A stretch of DNA of 64,000 bases from Alopecurus myosuroides (taxonomy: Eukaryota; Streptophyta; Magnoliopsida; Poales; Poaceae): NCBI GenBank assembly GCA_028641055.1, contig CM054057.1:726178484-726242483 (forward strand), given 5' to 3'. The notes beneath the pieces were generated by a model, which had not been told where the DNA came from, searched no databases, and saw nothing but the letters and a program-made list of their open reading frames with translations. Below are positions 34,562 through 45,702 of this stretch, piece after piece (positions within the stretch are counted from its first letter, which is position 1; each line of letters opens with the position of its first letter). Both the position numbers and the translations under genes were made by a program.

Positions 34562-36021
34562 ATGAGTTCCTCTGAGAATACTAACTTGTGTGACTTCACT
34601 AGCACAAACAACAATGATTTTATTTGCACACCTATTGCTCCTACTGCTGCTTTCTATGAAATTGAACCTGCTTTATTAAATCTTGTTATGAAAGAGCAAT
34701 TTTCTGGTGTTAGTACTGATGATGTTGCCTCTCATCTTAATAATTTTGTTGAACTATGTGAGATGCAAAAATATAAAGATGTGGATGGAGATATTATTAA
34801 ACTAAAAAATTTCATTTCTCTTTGAGAGGAAGAGCTAAAGAATGTTTGCTATCTTTGCCTAGATATAGTATTGATTCATGGAATAAGTATAAATATGCTT
34901 TCATTGGAAAATATTATCATCCTGCTAAGATTATATCCCTGAGAAGTGACATAATGAATTTTAAACAATTTGATAATGAACATGTTGCTAAAGCTTGGGA
35001 AAGTATGAAAACTATGGTGAAGAATTGGCCCACTCATGGACTGACTACTTGGATGATTATACAAACCTTTTATGCAGGACTGAATTTCTCCTCAAGGAAC
35101 CTATTGGATTCAGCTGCTGGAGGTACCTTTATGTCCATCAGTTTGGGCAATGCAACAAAGATTCTTGATGATATGATGATAAATTATTCAGAGTGGCACA
35201 CTGAGAGAGCTCCACAAGGTAAGAAGGTAAATTCTATTGAGGAAACCTCTTCATTGAGTGAAAGGCTTGATATTATTATGTCTATGCTTGTTAATGGTAA
35301 AGCTCAAGTTGATCCAAATAATGTTCCTTTAGCCTCTTTGGTTGCTCAAGAAGAGCATGTTGATGTGAACTTTATTAGAAATATTAATTTTAACAACAAT
35401 GCTTATAGAAATAATTTTGGTGGAAACAATTATAAGCCTTGTCCTCCTAATAATGGTTATGGTAATTCTTATGGAAATTCCTACAATAATAATAAAAGCT
35501 CTGCCTCTGATCTTGAACACATGCTAAGAGAATTTATTAGCACACAAACTGCTTTTAATAAATCTGTTGAGGAAAAGCTTGGTAAAATAGTTGTTCTTGC
35601 CTCTAAAGTAGATAGCCTAGCTATTGATGTTGATTTTCTAAAACTGAAGGTTTTACCACATGATGTTAAAGAAAGTAAAACTTTGAATTCCATCCAAGTT
35701 CGAATTGATAAAAATGTTAGGTTGATGGCTGATTTACGTGCTAGGTGGGAAAGAGAAGATGAATTGGATAGAAAGAATAATATTGTTAAAGTTTGCACTA
35801 TCACCACCACTAGTAAAACTGAAGCTCCAAGTCCTAGTAAACCTCCTACTATCAATGGTAAAGTAGTTGGTGTTAACAAAGTCTCCACCCCTTCACTCAA
35901 ACGTGCTAAATTGCCTCAAATTGCTGAAATTGCTTCTGATAAAAGTGCTGAAATTCTTAGAGATGTGGGAGATAATGGTCCCATTACTTTTGATGATAAT
36001 AATTTTGATTTTGATGATTGA
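34562..36021 (+). pseudogene. Athila-like gag, one frameshift
   Basis: The protein would form the particle core. ATG 34562 starts M-S-S-S-E-N. The first 87 codons end at a TGA (34823-34825), and the natural reading moves one base at F-S-L-R-G-R-A-K-E and continues to TGA 36019-36021. The gag domain covers the start of the second part (D-S-W-N-K-Y-K-Y-A-F-I-G-K-Y; Q-T-F-Y-A-G-L). An Asn/Tyr/Gly-rich stretch follows (N-N-F-G-G-N-N-Y), then an Asp-rich C terminus. No zinc knuckle is seen. A single indel near 34820 separates it from an open frame. Confidence 0.85.
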
Positions 36022-36039
36022 AATATCTATGAAGTTATT

Positions 36040-36657
36040 ATGTTCCTACAAAAGCTTGCTAAAAGTCCCAATGCTAGTGCCATGAATATTGCCTTTAATA
36101 AACATATTACCAATGCTCTCATGAAAGTTAGAGAGGAAAAGCTGAAACTTGAAACATCTATCCCTAGGAAATTAGATGATGGTTGGGAGACCATCATTAA
36201 GATAAAAGTAAATGATTTTTATTTCAATGATTTGTGTGATCTTGGTGCTAGTATCTCTATTATGCCTAAAAAGCTTTATGATATTATTGATCTACCACCG
36301 TTGGAGCACTGTTATTTGGATGTTCATCTTGATGATAATTCTAAGAAGAAACCTTTAGGTAGAATTGATGATGTTCTTATTATGGTTAACAATAACCTTG
36401 ACCCTGCTGATTTTTTTGTTATGAACATTGAATGCAATTCTTCTTGTCCTATTGTTTTGGGAAGACCTTTTCTTAGAACTGTTGGTGTTGTTATTGATAT
36501 GAAAGAGGGGAGTATTAAGTGTCAGTTCCCACTCAAGAAAGGTATGGAACACTTTCCTAGAAAGAGAATGAAGCTAACTTTTGACCCTATTATTAGAGTT
36601 ATTATGTTGATGCTTCTTCACTTGAAAATACTTGAATTGCTTTCTATGCCTAGCTGA
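36040..36657 (+). CDS. Athila-like aspartic protease region
   Basis: This 205-codon frame follows gag after 18 bases. It carries the retropepsin active-site region D-L-C-D-L-G-A-S-I-S-I-M-P (Athila elements have Leu where others have Thr) and the second-half motif P-I-V-L-G-R-P-F-L-R-T near residue 148. It ends soon after K-C-Q-F-P-L-K-K-G, where Athila polyproteins normally continue toward reverse transcriptase. Instead the frame closes at TGA 36655-36657. The product is probably the tail of a Gag-protease polyprotein. Confidence 0.82.
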   Translation: MFLQKLAKSPNASAMNIAFNKHITNALMKVREEKLKLETSIPRKLDDGWETIIKIKVNDFYFNDLCDLGASISIMPKKLYDIIDLPPLEHCYLDVHLDDNSKKKPLGRIDDVLIMVNNNLDPADFFVMNIECNSSCPIVLGRPFLRTVGVVIDMKEGSIKCQFPLKKGMEHFPRKRMKLTFDPIIRVIMLMLLHLKILELLSMPS

Positions 36658-39250
36658 AAGGCGTTAAAGAAAAGCGCTACCGGGAGACAACCCGTTTTAT
36701 TTCTCCGTTTTCAATATGTTTTCCTTTGTTTTCTTTTGTTTTCTTTGCACCTGAGTGTTGTCTATTTCCTTAGCAACCCCTCTGTATCTTTTCTTTTGTG
36801 TTTTTCTTGATCCAAGTAAAGCCTCTAGTGGAAAGTTGAGGCTATATTTCGGATTTCTGCGCAGAAAACAGATCTCTGCTGTCCACTGTTTAATCCGTAT
36901 AAAATCACAGAAAATTCAAAATGAATTGAGTTTTTTTGTTCGTAATACTAGGCTATATACGCAACTTTTCTTAGTTGACACTTTGTGATTTGAGCAACAT
37001 AAGATTTTCGAAACAAATCATCTTTACCTGATGTTCTGTTTTGACAGATTTCTGCCAATAATTGCATTTGCATCTTAATCTCTTTCTTTTGGTGTTCTTT
37101 TGAGAAAAAGAGTTTTAAAATAAGTTGTGACAGTAGATAATGTGTTTTTGAGTGTGAGGCTTGTGTTGAAACTGAACCATGTGAATTTATTATTTCGATT
37201 GCACTAACGTTGCTACTGAAGATTGTGAGAAGTTTGGTGTGAAGGTAGTTTTCAAGGGTCAAGAGAAGAGGATGATATGATGTGATCAAGAAGAGTGAAA
37301 AGCCTAATCTTGGGGATGCCCCGGTGGTACACCCCAGAAAATTCCAAGAAGACTCAAGCGTCTAAGCTTGGGGATGCCCAAGGCATCCCCTTCTTCATCG
37401 ATAAATTATCAGGTCACTTCTAGTGAAACTATATTTTTATTCGGTCACATCTTATGTGCCTTACTTGGAGCGTCTTTTATTTTTTGCTTTCAGTTTATTT
37501 TTATTTTTTCAATAAGCTTGGTTGGACTCTAGCATTCTTTTATTAGATAGTGACACTCTCCGCTTTTTCATGGGAATACTTTGTATTCTTAATGTTTGTC
37601 TGGCTGCTGCATTTATTTAGCTCCTATTTTGCATGCATCTCTTATCTAAGAGTTGTTACTTTTAGTAGTGTTATGTGAGTGCTCTCATTTTTTCTTGATG
37701 TATCGTGAAGAGTATTTTTCCTAAAACATATCTTGTATGGTGCTTGTTGGGAGAAGAAACTGCTGCTTAATGTAGAATTTTTAATGGTGCAAGTAGCAGC
37801 TTGTATAGACTGTGGCTAGAACTTTTTCGTATCATTCTAGATGTTATTTTAGTTTTAAAGCCTTGAGGTTATTGAGTAGCATGATTAGCCTCAAATAGTT
37901 GAGAGTGTTTAATGTGCCATTGAAAGATTCATGAGTTGTTCTTGTCATGCTGAAGCATAAATTTATGGTATTCTCTTTCGATGTTTTATTTGGTTGACTT
38001 GGCGCATGCTCACACCATGTTTATGACTATGAACCAGTCACTATAATCATTTAGTTTTTGAACTTGTGATACCGCTAATGCTTTAATTAATGATGTTTAT
38101 GTCGCTATGCATGATTATGGCTCTTATGCTCTCTTGATTTGTCGCTCCTGGTCTTTTGCTAGCCTCTACCTGTACTGAGTATGAGCTCTACTTGTGCATC
38201 CAACTCCCTAAAACCAAGTTTTCCCATTGTTTCCACCATACCTACCTACATGTGGTATTTAACTGCCACTCCAAGTAAATTGATCATGTGTTACCTTTTA
38301 AACCTTCAAAATTACTCCTGCTTTATGTTCCTGTTTTTGCTCATGAGGACGTAAATAGAGAATCTTTATCTTACTTGTTGATTGGATTTCACACCCTGGA
38401 CTAGTGGCTTCATCCGCTTATCCAAATGATAGAAGAGTTGGCAGCGGGGTGCCCAGCCCCAAATTAATACACACAAAATCTCTTCACTATTTTTCCCCTG
38501 ATTTATCAGTCAAAGCATAATTGTGTAAACAAAAGAGAAAGTGGGATGACCTTATACCAAGTTGCGTCCTTCATATGGGAGCCGCTCTTGTGAATCCAGT
38601 TGTCTTGTGATGTACTGTATTTTCTGTTTACCATTCGTTGACATTAGCATACATCTCCCAAAATAAAGACACTCAGTGTCAACATTTAAATACGTCTGCT
38701 TAATAAAATAAAAAGCTCTAACACATGAGTGATCCTTGCTTCCCTCTTCGAAGGGCCTTTCTTTTACTTTTATGTTGAGTATCCATCTTCTAACTTCATG
38801 CACAGTTGAGAGAGCATTTTTGCCATTCTGAGTTTTATGTGCATTTGTCCCAGAAACATTATTAATTGATTCATGATGTGTTATTGTTTGTTCTCAAATT
38901 ATTTGCTCTAGTCTTCCTCATGGACTTTGAAGGTGTCGTGGCATTTATGTTTTGACCCACTCTTAAGGACTAGCGAAATATCACTTTGCCATGCTTTCTC
39001 TATACCTGAAACAAACGTATATCTTTCTTTGCATTGTTATTCATGATCTTTTATTTGAGATACTGCTCATGATGCAAAGTGATTGCTATGATTTATTATT
39101 AAAGTTCTATTTATCATGTTTGTGTTAAAAGTTCTATGATCTCGGCTTACACATGCTTTTACATTTTTATGATCAAGTTTATGTTAGTAGCATGTCACCT
39201 CAGAAATTATTGTGTTTTATCGTTTACCTACTCGAGGTCGAGTAGGAACT
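36658..39250 (+). other. Non-coding 3' internal region of the Athila-like element
   Basis: No gag-pol frame is present over 2.6 kb. It is T-rich and homologous in reverse to 56394-57369 and to 59805-62500. It contains two polypurine-tract-like copies of CTTGGGGATGCC (37309-37320 and 37364-37379) and a 9-bp hairpin (37370-37390; GGGGATGCC and GGCATCCCC). RT and integrase would lie here in a full element, so this marks the deletion or replacement that made it non-autonomous. Confidence 0.8.
39227..39246 (+). other. Hairpin just upstream of the Athila-like polypurine tract
   Basis: CCTACTCGA and TCGAGTAGG form a 9-bp stem with a GG loop, four bases before the polypurine tract. An equivalent hairpin lies next to the tract of the minus-strand element B' (59824-59843). 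Confidence 0.65.
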
Positions 39251-39265
39251 AAGCTTGGGGATGCT
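39251..39265 (+). promoter_or_regulatory. Polypurine tract of the Athila-like element
   Basis: AAGCTTGGGGATGCT lies directly before the 3' LTR start at 39266. The same motif borders the LTRs at 56394 and 59805 on the minus strand. Confidence 0.85.
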
Positions 39266-40889
39266 TGATACGTCTCCAACGTATCTATAATTTCTGATGC
39301 TCCATGATGATATTATGCCAGTTGCTACATGTTTTCTCCCTTCTTTATGTCATGTTTACACGTTTTCTGGGACTAACCTATTAACAAGATGCCAAGTGTT
39401 ACTTCCCTGTTTTCTGCTATTTTTGATTTCAGAAAAGTTGTTCTGGAAATATTTTCGGAATTGGACCCCACAAATCCCGAAGTGCCCATTTTCCCCGGAA
39501 GCATCCGGAAGACCAAAGAGGAGTCAAAGACGGGCACCATGGGGTGCCTCCCTTGGTCGCGCAAGGGGGTGGTATGGGCCCCCCAAGGCTCCACTGCCTT
39601 TGCCCTTTCACCTATTTAATCCCCCTGGATGGAAAACCCTAGATACCTGATAAACAATCCCCGAAAAGTTTCGCAGCCGCCGTCGTTGTCAACCCTAGAT
39701 ACCTGATAAAAAATCCCGAAAAAGTTCTGTAGCCGCCGTCGCCGTCAACCCTAGATCAGGGGGGTTCTGAAGCTGTCTCCCGGCACCCTGCCGGAGAGAA
39801 GATCATCACCGGAGGCCTCTTCATCACCATGCCTGCCTCCGGAGTGATGCGTGAGTAGTTCATCCTTGGACTACGGGTCCATAGCAGTAGCTATATGGTT
39901 GTCTTCTCCTCCTATGCCTCAATGTTTAGATCTCGTGAGCAGCCTAACATGATCAAGATTGTTCTTATGTAACTCTATGTGCTGTGTTTGCTGGGATCCG
40001 ATGAATATTGAACTTATGCCAAGTTGATTATAGTTTTTATTGCATATGCTATTTGTGATCTTGCATGCTTTCCGTTGCTAGTGGTTGCTCTGGCCAAGTA
40101 GTTGCTAGTGACTCCGAGAGGGGGTATTTATGCTCGATAGTGGGTTCATGTCTCCTCTTCGCGTGTTCTCGAGTGACAGAAACGTGACGGGGAAGGATGT
40201 GTTGTTGCCACTAGGGAGAAAACAGCGGTGTGAGTGCCTGTGTGCACAATCATTGCTTACATTACACACATTGCTTAATGCGATTATCTGTTGCTTGCAA
40301 CTTAATACCTAAGGTGGTTCGGATGATAACCTGAGGGTGGATTATTAGTCATAGATGCAGTTGGATTACGGTCTATGTATATTGTTGTAATGCCCGCACT
40401 AAATATCATAGTAGTCATCATGTCATGAATGTGCACTACGGTGCAATCTTTATTTGTCAATTGCCTAGCTGTAATTTGTTCACCCAGCATGCTATCTTTT
40501 ATGGAGAGACACCACTAGTGAACCTATGAACCCTGGTCCATTTTCCTACATTGTTAAACAAACCTCTACAATTTCATGCTTTTCTTTACTTACTGCAAGA
40601 ATACATTATTTTCCACACTATACGTCTAATCTTTGTTTTCAGCAAGATTGGTGAGATTGACAACCTCACTTTACTGTTGGGACAAAGTATTTTGGTTGTG
40701 TCATGTGCAGGTTCCGCGTTGTTGCTGACACCGGTGAGGCGCCATCACCACCGTCAGTGGCATCAACCTTTCGAAGATCCTCTTTTTCCTACTGGATTGA
40801 TAACCTTGGTTCTTAACTAAGGGGAAATTCCTACCGCTGTGCTCATCACACCCTCCTCTTCGGGTTCCCAACACGCTTTGCCCGAATCA
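39266..40889 (+). repeat. 3' LTR of the Athila-like element, 1624 bp
   Basis: It starts TGATACGTCTCC and ends GCCCGAATCA. It aligns with 32781-34366 with substitutions throughout, plus a duplicated phrase (AACCCTAGATACCTGATAA, about 39637 and 39691) missing from the 5' copy. This accounts for most of the length difference. Confidence 0.88.
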
Positions 40890-40894
40890 ACCAC
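40890..40894 (+). repeat. Target site duplication of the Athila-like element, right copy
   Basis: ACCAC pairs with AGCAC at 32776-32780, one mismatch. The copia gag resumes with CAT TTC ATT. Confidence 0.8.
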
Positions 40895-42268
40895 CATTTC
40901 ATTGCGGAGTATCCCTATGAGAATAGAGAACTCCATGGTGGAAAGCTCATTCGCAAGGACAAGTCCAAGGTTGCTTACAAGAAACCGCACTTCAAGAAGA
41001 AACCTTTCAACAAGAAGTCCCCCACCAATTTTGTGCTAGTGACTCAAGAGGAGTATGATTCCTGAAGTGATGAAGAAGAAGAAACCACAAGTGAAGTGGC
41101 CTCTCTTCCAATTGCTTCAACTCCATCATCTTCATCTCTCTTTGAATCCCCCAATGAGAATCATCCTCTCTCCAATGCCAAGTGCTTCATGGCTAAGGCC
41201 TCGGAGGTATCACCTTCTCCATACACTAAGACGCCAAATGAATTGGAAAATCATGCTAGTCTTAGAGTAGAAGATAAAATTGTCTCTTTGGAACGTTTTA
41301 TGTCTAACGTGCAAGGAGAGACCAAGAAGTACTTTGATCATCTCATGAGCCAATTGGGAGAGGCCCATTAAGCTATCGAGAGGAAAGGTGAGATTGAAAC
41401 AAGGGATGCGGATGAGATAGCATCTCTCTCCATGACTCTTGAGGAAGAGCAAGATGGTAGAGTTTCTCTTGAGGAGGAACTTGAATCTATTGAAGAGTCA
41501 CATAATGAACTTTTTTCTAATATCACTAAGGAACGTGACCTTGCAATTGATAAATATAAAAAGGCTAAAAGGATAAGGTTGAGTTTGGGGTTGGTCATGC
41601 TAAACTAACCGAGGAGTTTGAAAAGCTCACCAAGGCTCACAAGGCCTTGCAGAGTCAACACTCTACCCTCAAAGAGTTACATGAACAAATTCAAACTCAA
41701 CTTAATCAATACAGCACCCCTATCACCTCTACTTCTTCTTGTGATCATGCAAATATTATTGAGGAAAATTCTAGGTTGAAGGATGAGCTAGAAAGGCTCA
41801 AGGGAAAGAGCCCTCAAGTTGAGAAGGTTGTGGCCTCTAGCCCACAAGTGGTTGCCTCTCAGCCACAAGTGGTTGCCTCGACCGCAAGTGAGTGCTTCTA
41901 GGCAACAAGTGGTCAAGCAAGGTCTTGTCTATGTTGCCAAGAAGAAGAACAAGAAGAAGAAAATCAAGAAGAAGTCCAATAATGGTGCTTCGGGTGGTAT
42001 TGTCATTAGGGACAGGACTACTCGTAGCACTCCCGCAAAAGCTAACAATGTTGCTTCGAGTGGTGGTGTCATGAGGGACAACACTACTCGTAGCATTTCC
42101 GCGGGAACTAACAATCCACACCATTTCTTATATGTTGATTATTATGGTGTTGTGCAAACTAAATATGTTGGTCCTATTGAAGGTTACATTTACTATACTA
42201 TTTGGGTTCCAAAGACCCTTGTTGCTAACATGAGGGGACCCTCCTCGGGTCCTAACTCTAGGCAATGA
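40895..42268 (+). pseudogene. Copia gag, C-terminal part with coiled-coil-like region
   Basis: The frame opens with the rest of the zinc knuckle (H-F-I-A-E-Y), in which the last Cys is Tyr. It then has a Lys-rich stretch (K-K-P-H-F-K-K-K-P-F). A TGA at 41063-41065 and a TAA at 41369-41371 interrupt it, and a frameshift lies around 41560-41600. From about 41380 to 41810 it is rich in Glu, Lys and Leu with heptad spacing, suggesting a long coiled coil. A short repeat P-Q-V-V-A-S occurs three or four times near 41820-41890. Such a long gag C terminus is normal for SIRE/Maximus elements. Confidence 0.8.
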
Positions 42269-42272
42269 TCTC

Positions 42273-42974
42273 TTGCAGGACTATGCTTCCGGTGGGTCTA
42301 AATGTATAATTGATAGTGGATGCACTAGTCATATGACCGGAAGCAAAGAACTTGTGATGGAGTTGCGCCCAAATGATATTGATCCAACCGTCACCTATGG
42401 AGAAAAGTCCAAGTCTAAGGTATCGGGGTTTGGCAAGGTTGTGATTGCTGCTGATATCACTATCGTGGGCATCATGCTTGTTGAATCCCTTGGTTACAAT
42501 TTACTTTCAGTTCGTGCTTTAGGGAGGATGGGTTTCTCCGTCTTCTTTGATCCTGGTTTTGTGGTCCTTTTGAGGAGCAAGACTCTTGACGTCGCATACG
42601 TGGGACATGATGAAAATGAGTTGTTCGTGGTGGACTTTTCAAAGTCTACCAACTCTCAAACAATGTGTCTTTTCGGAAAGGCGAATGTGGGGTGGTTGTG
42701 GCATCACCGCTTATCCCATGTCAACATGAGAACTTTGCAAAGTCTTCACAAAGGTGGCATTATCCTCGGACTAAAAGAAAATGTTTCCTTTTCCAAAGAT
42801 CGCGCTTTTAGGTCGTGTGTTGAAGGAAAGATGCATGATGTCGCCCACAAGGCCAAGACTATTATCTCATCAAAGAGGATCTTGGAGCTCCTCCATGTTG
42901 ATATCTTTGGTATCATGCCCGAGGCAAGTCTTGGAGACAAGAAGTATTTCTTGGTGATTGTCGATGACTACTGA
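42273..42974 (+). pseudogene. Copia protease and start of integrase
   Basis: The aspartic protease motif I-I-D-S-G-C-T-S-H-M-T lies near 42310-42340. The pre-integrase zinc-binding region follows (W-H-H-R-L-S-H-V-N near 42700; the later Cys pair reads C-V-E-G-K, so the first of the two is missing). The first catalytic Asp of integrase is in L-L-H-V-D-I-F-G near 42895. The frame ends at a TGA (42972-42974) in F-L-V-I-V-D-D-Y, a single-base nonsense change, since the same frame continues on the other side. Confidence 0.88.
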
Positions 42975-44348
42975 AGATACACTTGGGTTTATTTTTTCAA
43001 GTGCAAGAGTGAGTGCCAACAAACTATCATCGACTTCACCAATCAAGTGCATCGTAAACATATTGCCCAAATCATGGCTATTAGGAGTCACAATGGATCC
43101 GAGTTCAAGAACTACACTTTGAATGAATTCCTTAGTGACGAGGGTATTCGTCATCAATATTCCGCCACCTACACCCCTCAACAAAATGGTGTAGCCGAGC
43201 GGAAGAATAGAACTCTATTGGATATGGCAAGGACCATATTGGCGGAGTATTCTTCTCCCCAATATCTATGGGCCGAGGCCATTTCCACCGCATGCCACTC
43301 CTCCAACCGCCTCTACATCCGCAAGGGTTTGGAAAAGACTGCATATGAGATCCTCACCGGCAACAAACCCAAAGTCTCCTACTTCCGTGTATTCGGTTGT
43401 AAGTGCTTCTATTTGATCAAGGGTGTTTGGTTGTCTAAATTTCAATCTAAAACTACTGAGGGTATATTTGTTGGATTCAGTGTTGAATCCCACAGTTATA
43501 GATTCTTTGACAAAGCCTCATGGATTGTCATAGAATCTAGTAGTGTGGTTTTCGAGAAAAATGATGGATCCCAAGTGGCGCAATTTCATGTTTCTAATGT
43601 AGATGTTGAAATTCCTCAAGAAGCCATAGAAAGGATGGCTGTGGGATTTTTCCGCCCCATTGAGGGGCACCTTATGGCGACTCGAGAAGGACTATGCTCT
43701 ACTCAACTGGAGACCTCCTCTACAATAGAAGAGCAAGCCAAGGAGCCAAGTGATGCACCTAACCAAGAACATGTTGAATACCCTCCTCTCATTGACCAAG
43801 TTACCACGCAAGATGCAACCACTCCTTTCATTCAAGCTAGTCAAGGTCAAGGCCAAGATCAACTTTCCTCATCCTCCTCTCCTCAAGTTGAAGCTAGTGT
43901 TGAAGATGTTTTTGATGATGATGATGATGCTGGTGATGATCAAGGCCAAGTTGGTCAAGACGGGGACCCAAATGATCAATATGATCAAGTGATTCCTCCT
44001 CGCAAGAATGAGGAGATCGAAGCCCGTCGTGCTAGAAGGATAAGAAGAGCTTTGAAGCAAATTGATGCATCCGACAACAAAGTGTTGGAAGATGTTCAAG
44101 CTAGAAGATCCACAAGAAGGAAATTGACAAACTTTAGTGAGCATGAAGCTCACATATCCATGGTGGAACCAAAGAAGGTGTTTGAAGCTCTTGAAGACTC
44201 CGATTGGGTTGAAGCTATGCATGATGAGATCAATAACTTTGAGCGCAATAAGGTTTGGAAACTAGTTGAGAAGCCCAAAGATTTCCACAATGTTATTGGC
44301 ACTAAGTGGATATTCAAGAAAAGCAAGATGAGCATGCTATTGTCATAA
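42975..44348 (+). pseudogene. Copia integrase core, linker and start of reverse transcriptase
   Basis: This is the same frame as the protease part, after the TGA. The second catalytic Asp, normally in S-D-N-G, reads I-R-S-H-N-G-S-E-F, so it is His here. The Glu region is kept (Q-Q-N-G-V-A-E-R-K-N-R-T). After the core comes an acidic linker with a run of six Asp in seven near 43910-43930. RT begins with W-K-L-V-E-K-P and G-T-K-W-I-F, then the frame breaks near 44315. With the nonsense codon and the Asp change, integration activity is lost. Confidence 0.88.
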
Positions 44349-45702
44349 GGAACAATGCAAGATTGGTGCCACAAGGCTACACTCAAGTGGAAGGCATTGA
44401 CTTTGATGAGACCTATGCTCCTGTGGCTCGCCTTGAGTCCATCAGTATCCTTCTTTCATATGCATGTTCACATAATTTCAAGTTGCAACAAATGGATATC
44501 AAAAGTGCTTTCTTGAATGGTCCACTAAAAGAGTAGGTATATGTTAGGCAACCTCCGGGGTTCGAGAACATCAACTTTCCTAACCATGTCTACAATCTTG
44601 ATAAGGCGCTCTATGGACTTAAACAAGCACCACGTGCATGGTATGATCACCTTAGAGAGTTACTGGAAGACCGTGGTTTTGAAGTTGGGAAGATCGACCC
44701 CACCCTTTTCATAAATAGGGTAAAGGGAGAGCTTTTCATATGCCAACTATATGTGGACGATATTATCTTTGGCTCAACTAACCAAGATTTTAATAATTAG
44801 TTCTCAAAGCTTATGACTGACATGTTTGAGATGTCCATGATAGGAGAGCTTAAATTCTTCCTTGGCTTTGAGATCAAGCAATTGGCTCATGGTACTTTCA
44901 TTTCTCAAGCTAAGTACACCCAAGACATGATCAAGAGGTTCAAATACCAAGGTGCAAAAGAGAAGCCATCTCCTATGCAATTCAAATGCCACCTCAAGCG
45001 CAATCCGGATGGTAAAGATGTGGACCAAAAGTTGTATCTCTCTATGATTGGTTCTTTGCTTTATCTTTGTGCATCTAGGCCCGATATCGTCTTGAATGTA
45101 GGTGTGTGTGCAAGGTATCAAGCGGCTCCTAAGGAAAGCCACTTGATGGCGGTCCATTTGATATTTCGGTATTTGGTTGGTACCTCAAGGTTTGGTTTGT
45201 GGTACCCAAAGGGGCACAATTTTCTCTCAAGGGTTACACAGACTCGGATTGGGCCGGTGATCAATATGATAGGAAGTCTACTTCCGGGGCTTGCCAATGT
45301 CTTGGTAGGTCCTTGGTGAGTTGGTCTTCCAAGAAGAAAAATTGTATATCTCTCTCCATCACCGAAGCCAAGTATGTGGAGGCCGCTAGTGCTTGCACCC
45401 AATTGCTATGGATGAGGCAAACCCTCAAAGAGTATGATGTTCACTTTGTTAAGGTGCCTCTCATGTGTGACAATAAAAGTGCCATCAAGATAGCCTACAA
45501 CCTCGTGCAACACACAAGGACGAAGCATACTGATATTTGTCATCATTTTCATCATCAAGAGGTTATTGAGCTAGCTGCAGAGCTAGCATATGTCCCCACC
45601 AAGGATAATCTCACGGACATCTTCACAAAGCAACTTGATGATGCAAGATTCATGTTCTTGAGGAATGAGCTAAATATCATCGATTCTACAAGTTTGACTT
45701 GA
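44316..45702 (+). pseudogene. Copia reverse transcriptase and RNase H
   Basis: RT motifs run [18 protein letters not shown], then [21 protein letters not shown] and catalytic L-Y-V-D-D-I-I-F-G. Stops interrupt at 44534-44536 and at about 44799, and a frameshift lies near 45210. RNase H is complete: G-Y-T-D-S-D-W-A-G-D, S-I-T-E-A-K-Y and C-D-N-K-S-A-I. The frame ends TGA at 45700-45702. The order integrase before RT confirms Ty1/copia. Confidence 0.9.

Larger units (their letters stand above)
32781..40889 (+). mobile_element. Athila-like Ty3/gypsy element, non-autonomous (gag and protease only)
   Basis: It is 8109 bp with LTRs 32781-34366 and 39266-40889 starting TGATACGTCTCC. The primer site is of the Asp-tRNA type used by Athila elements and the polypurine tract is AAGCTTGGGGATGC. 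The internal region codes for gag and an aspartic protease, then 2.6 kb without coding, with no reverse transcriptase or integrase. It resembles the Sabrina/WHAM group of Triticeae, from memory. It inserted in the copia gag zinc knuckle. Confidence 0.88.
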
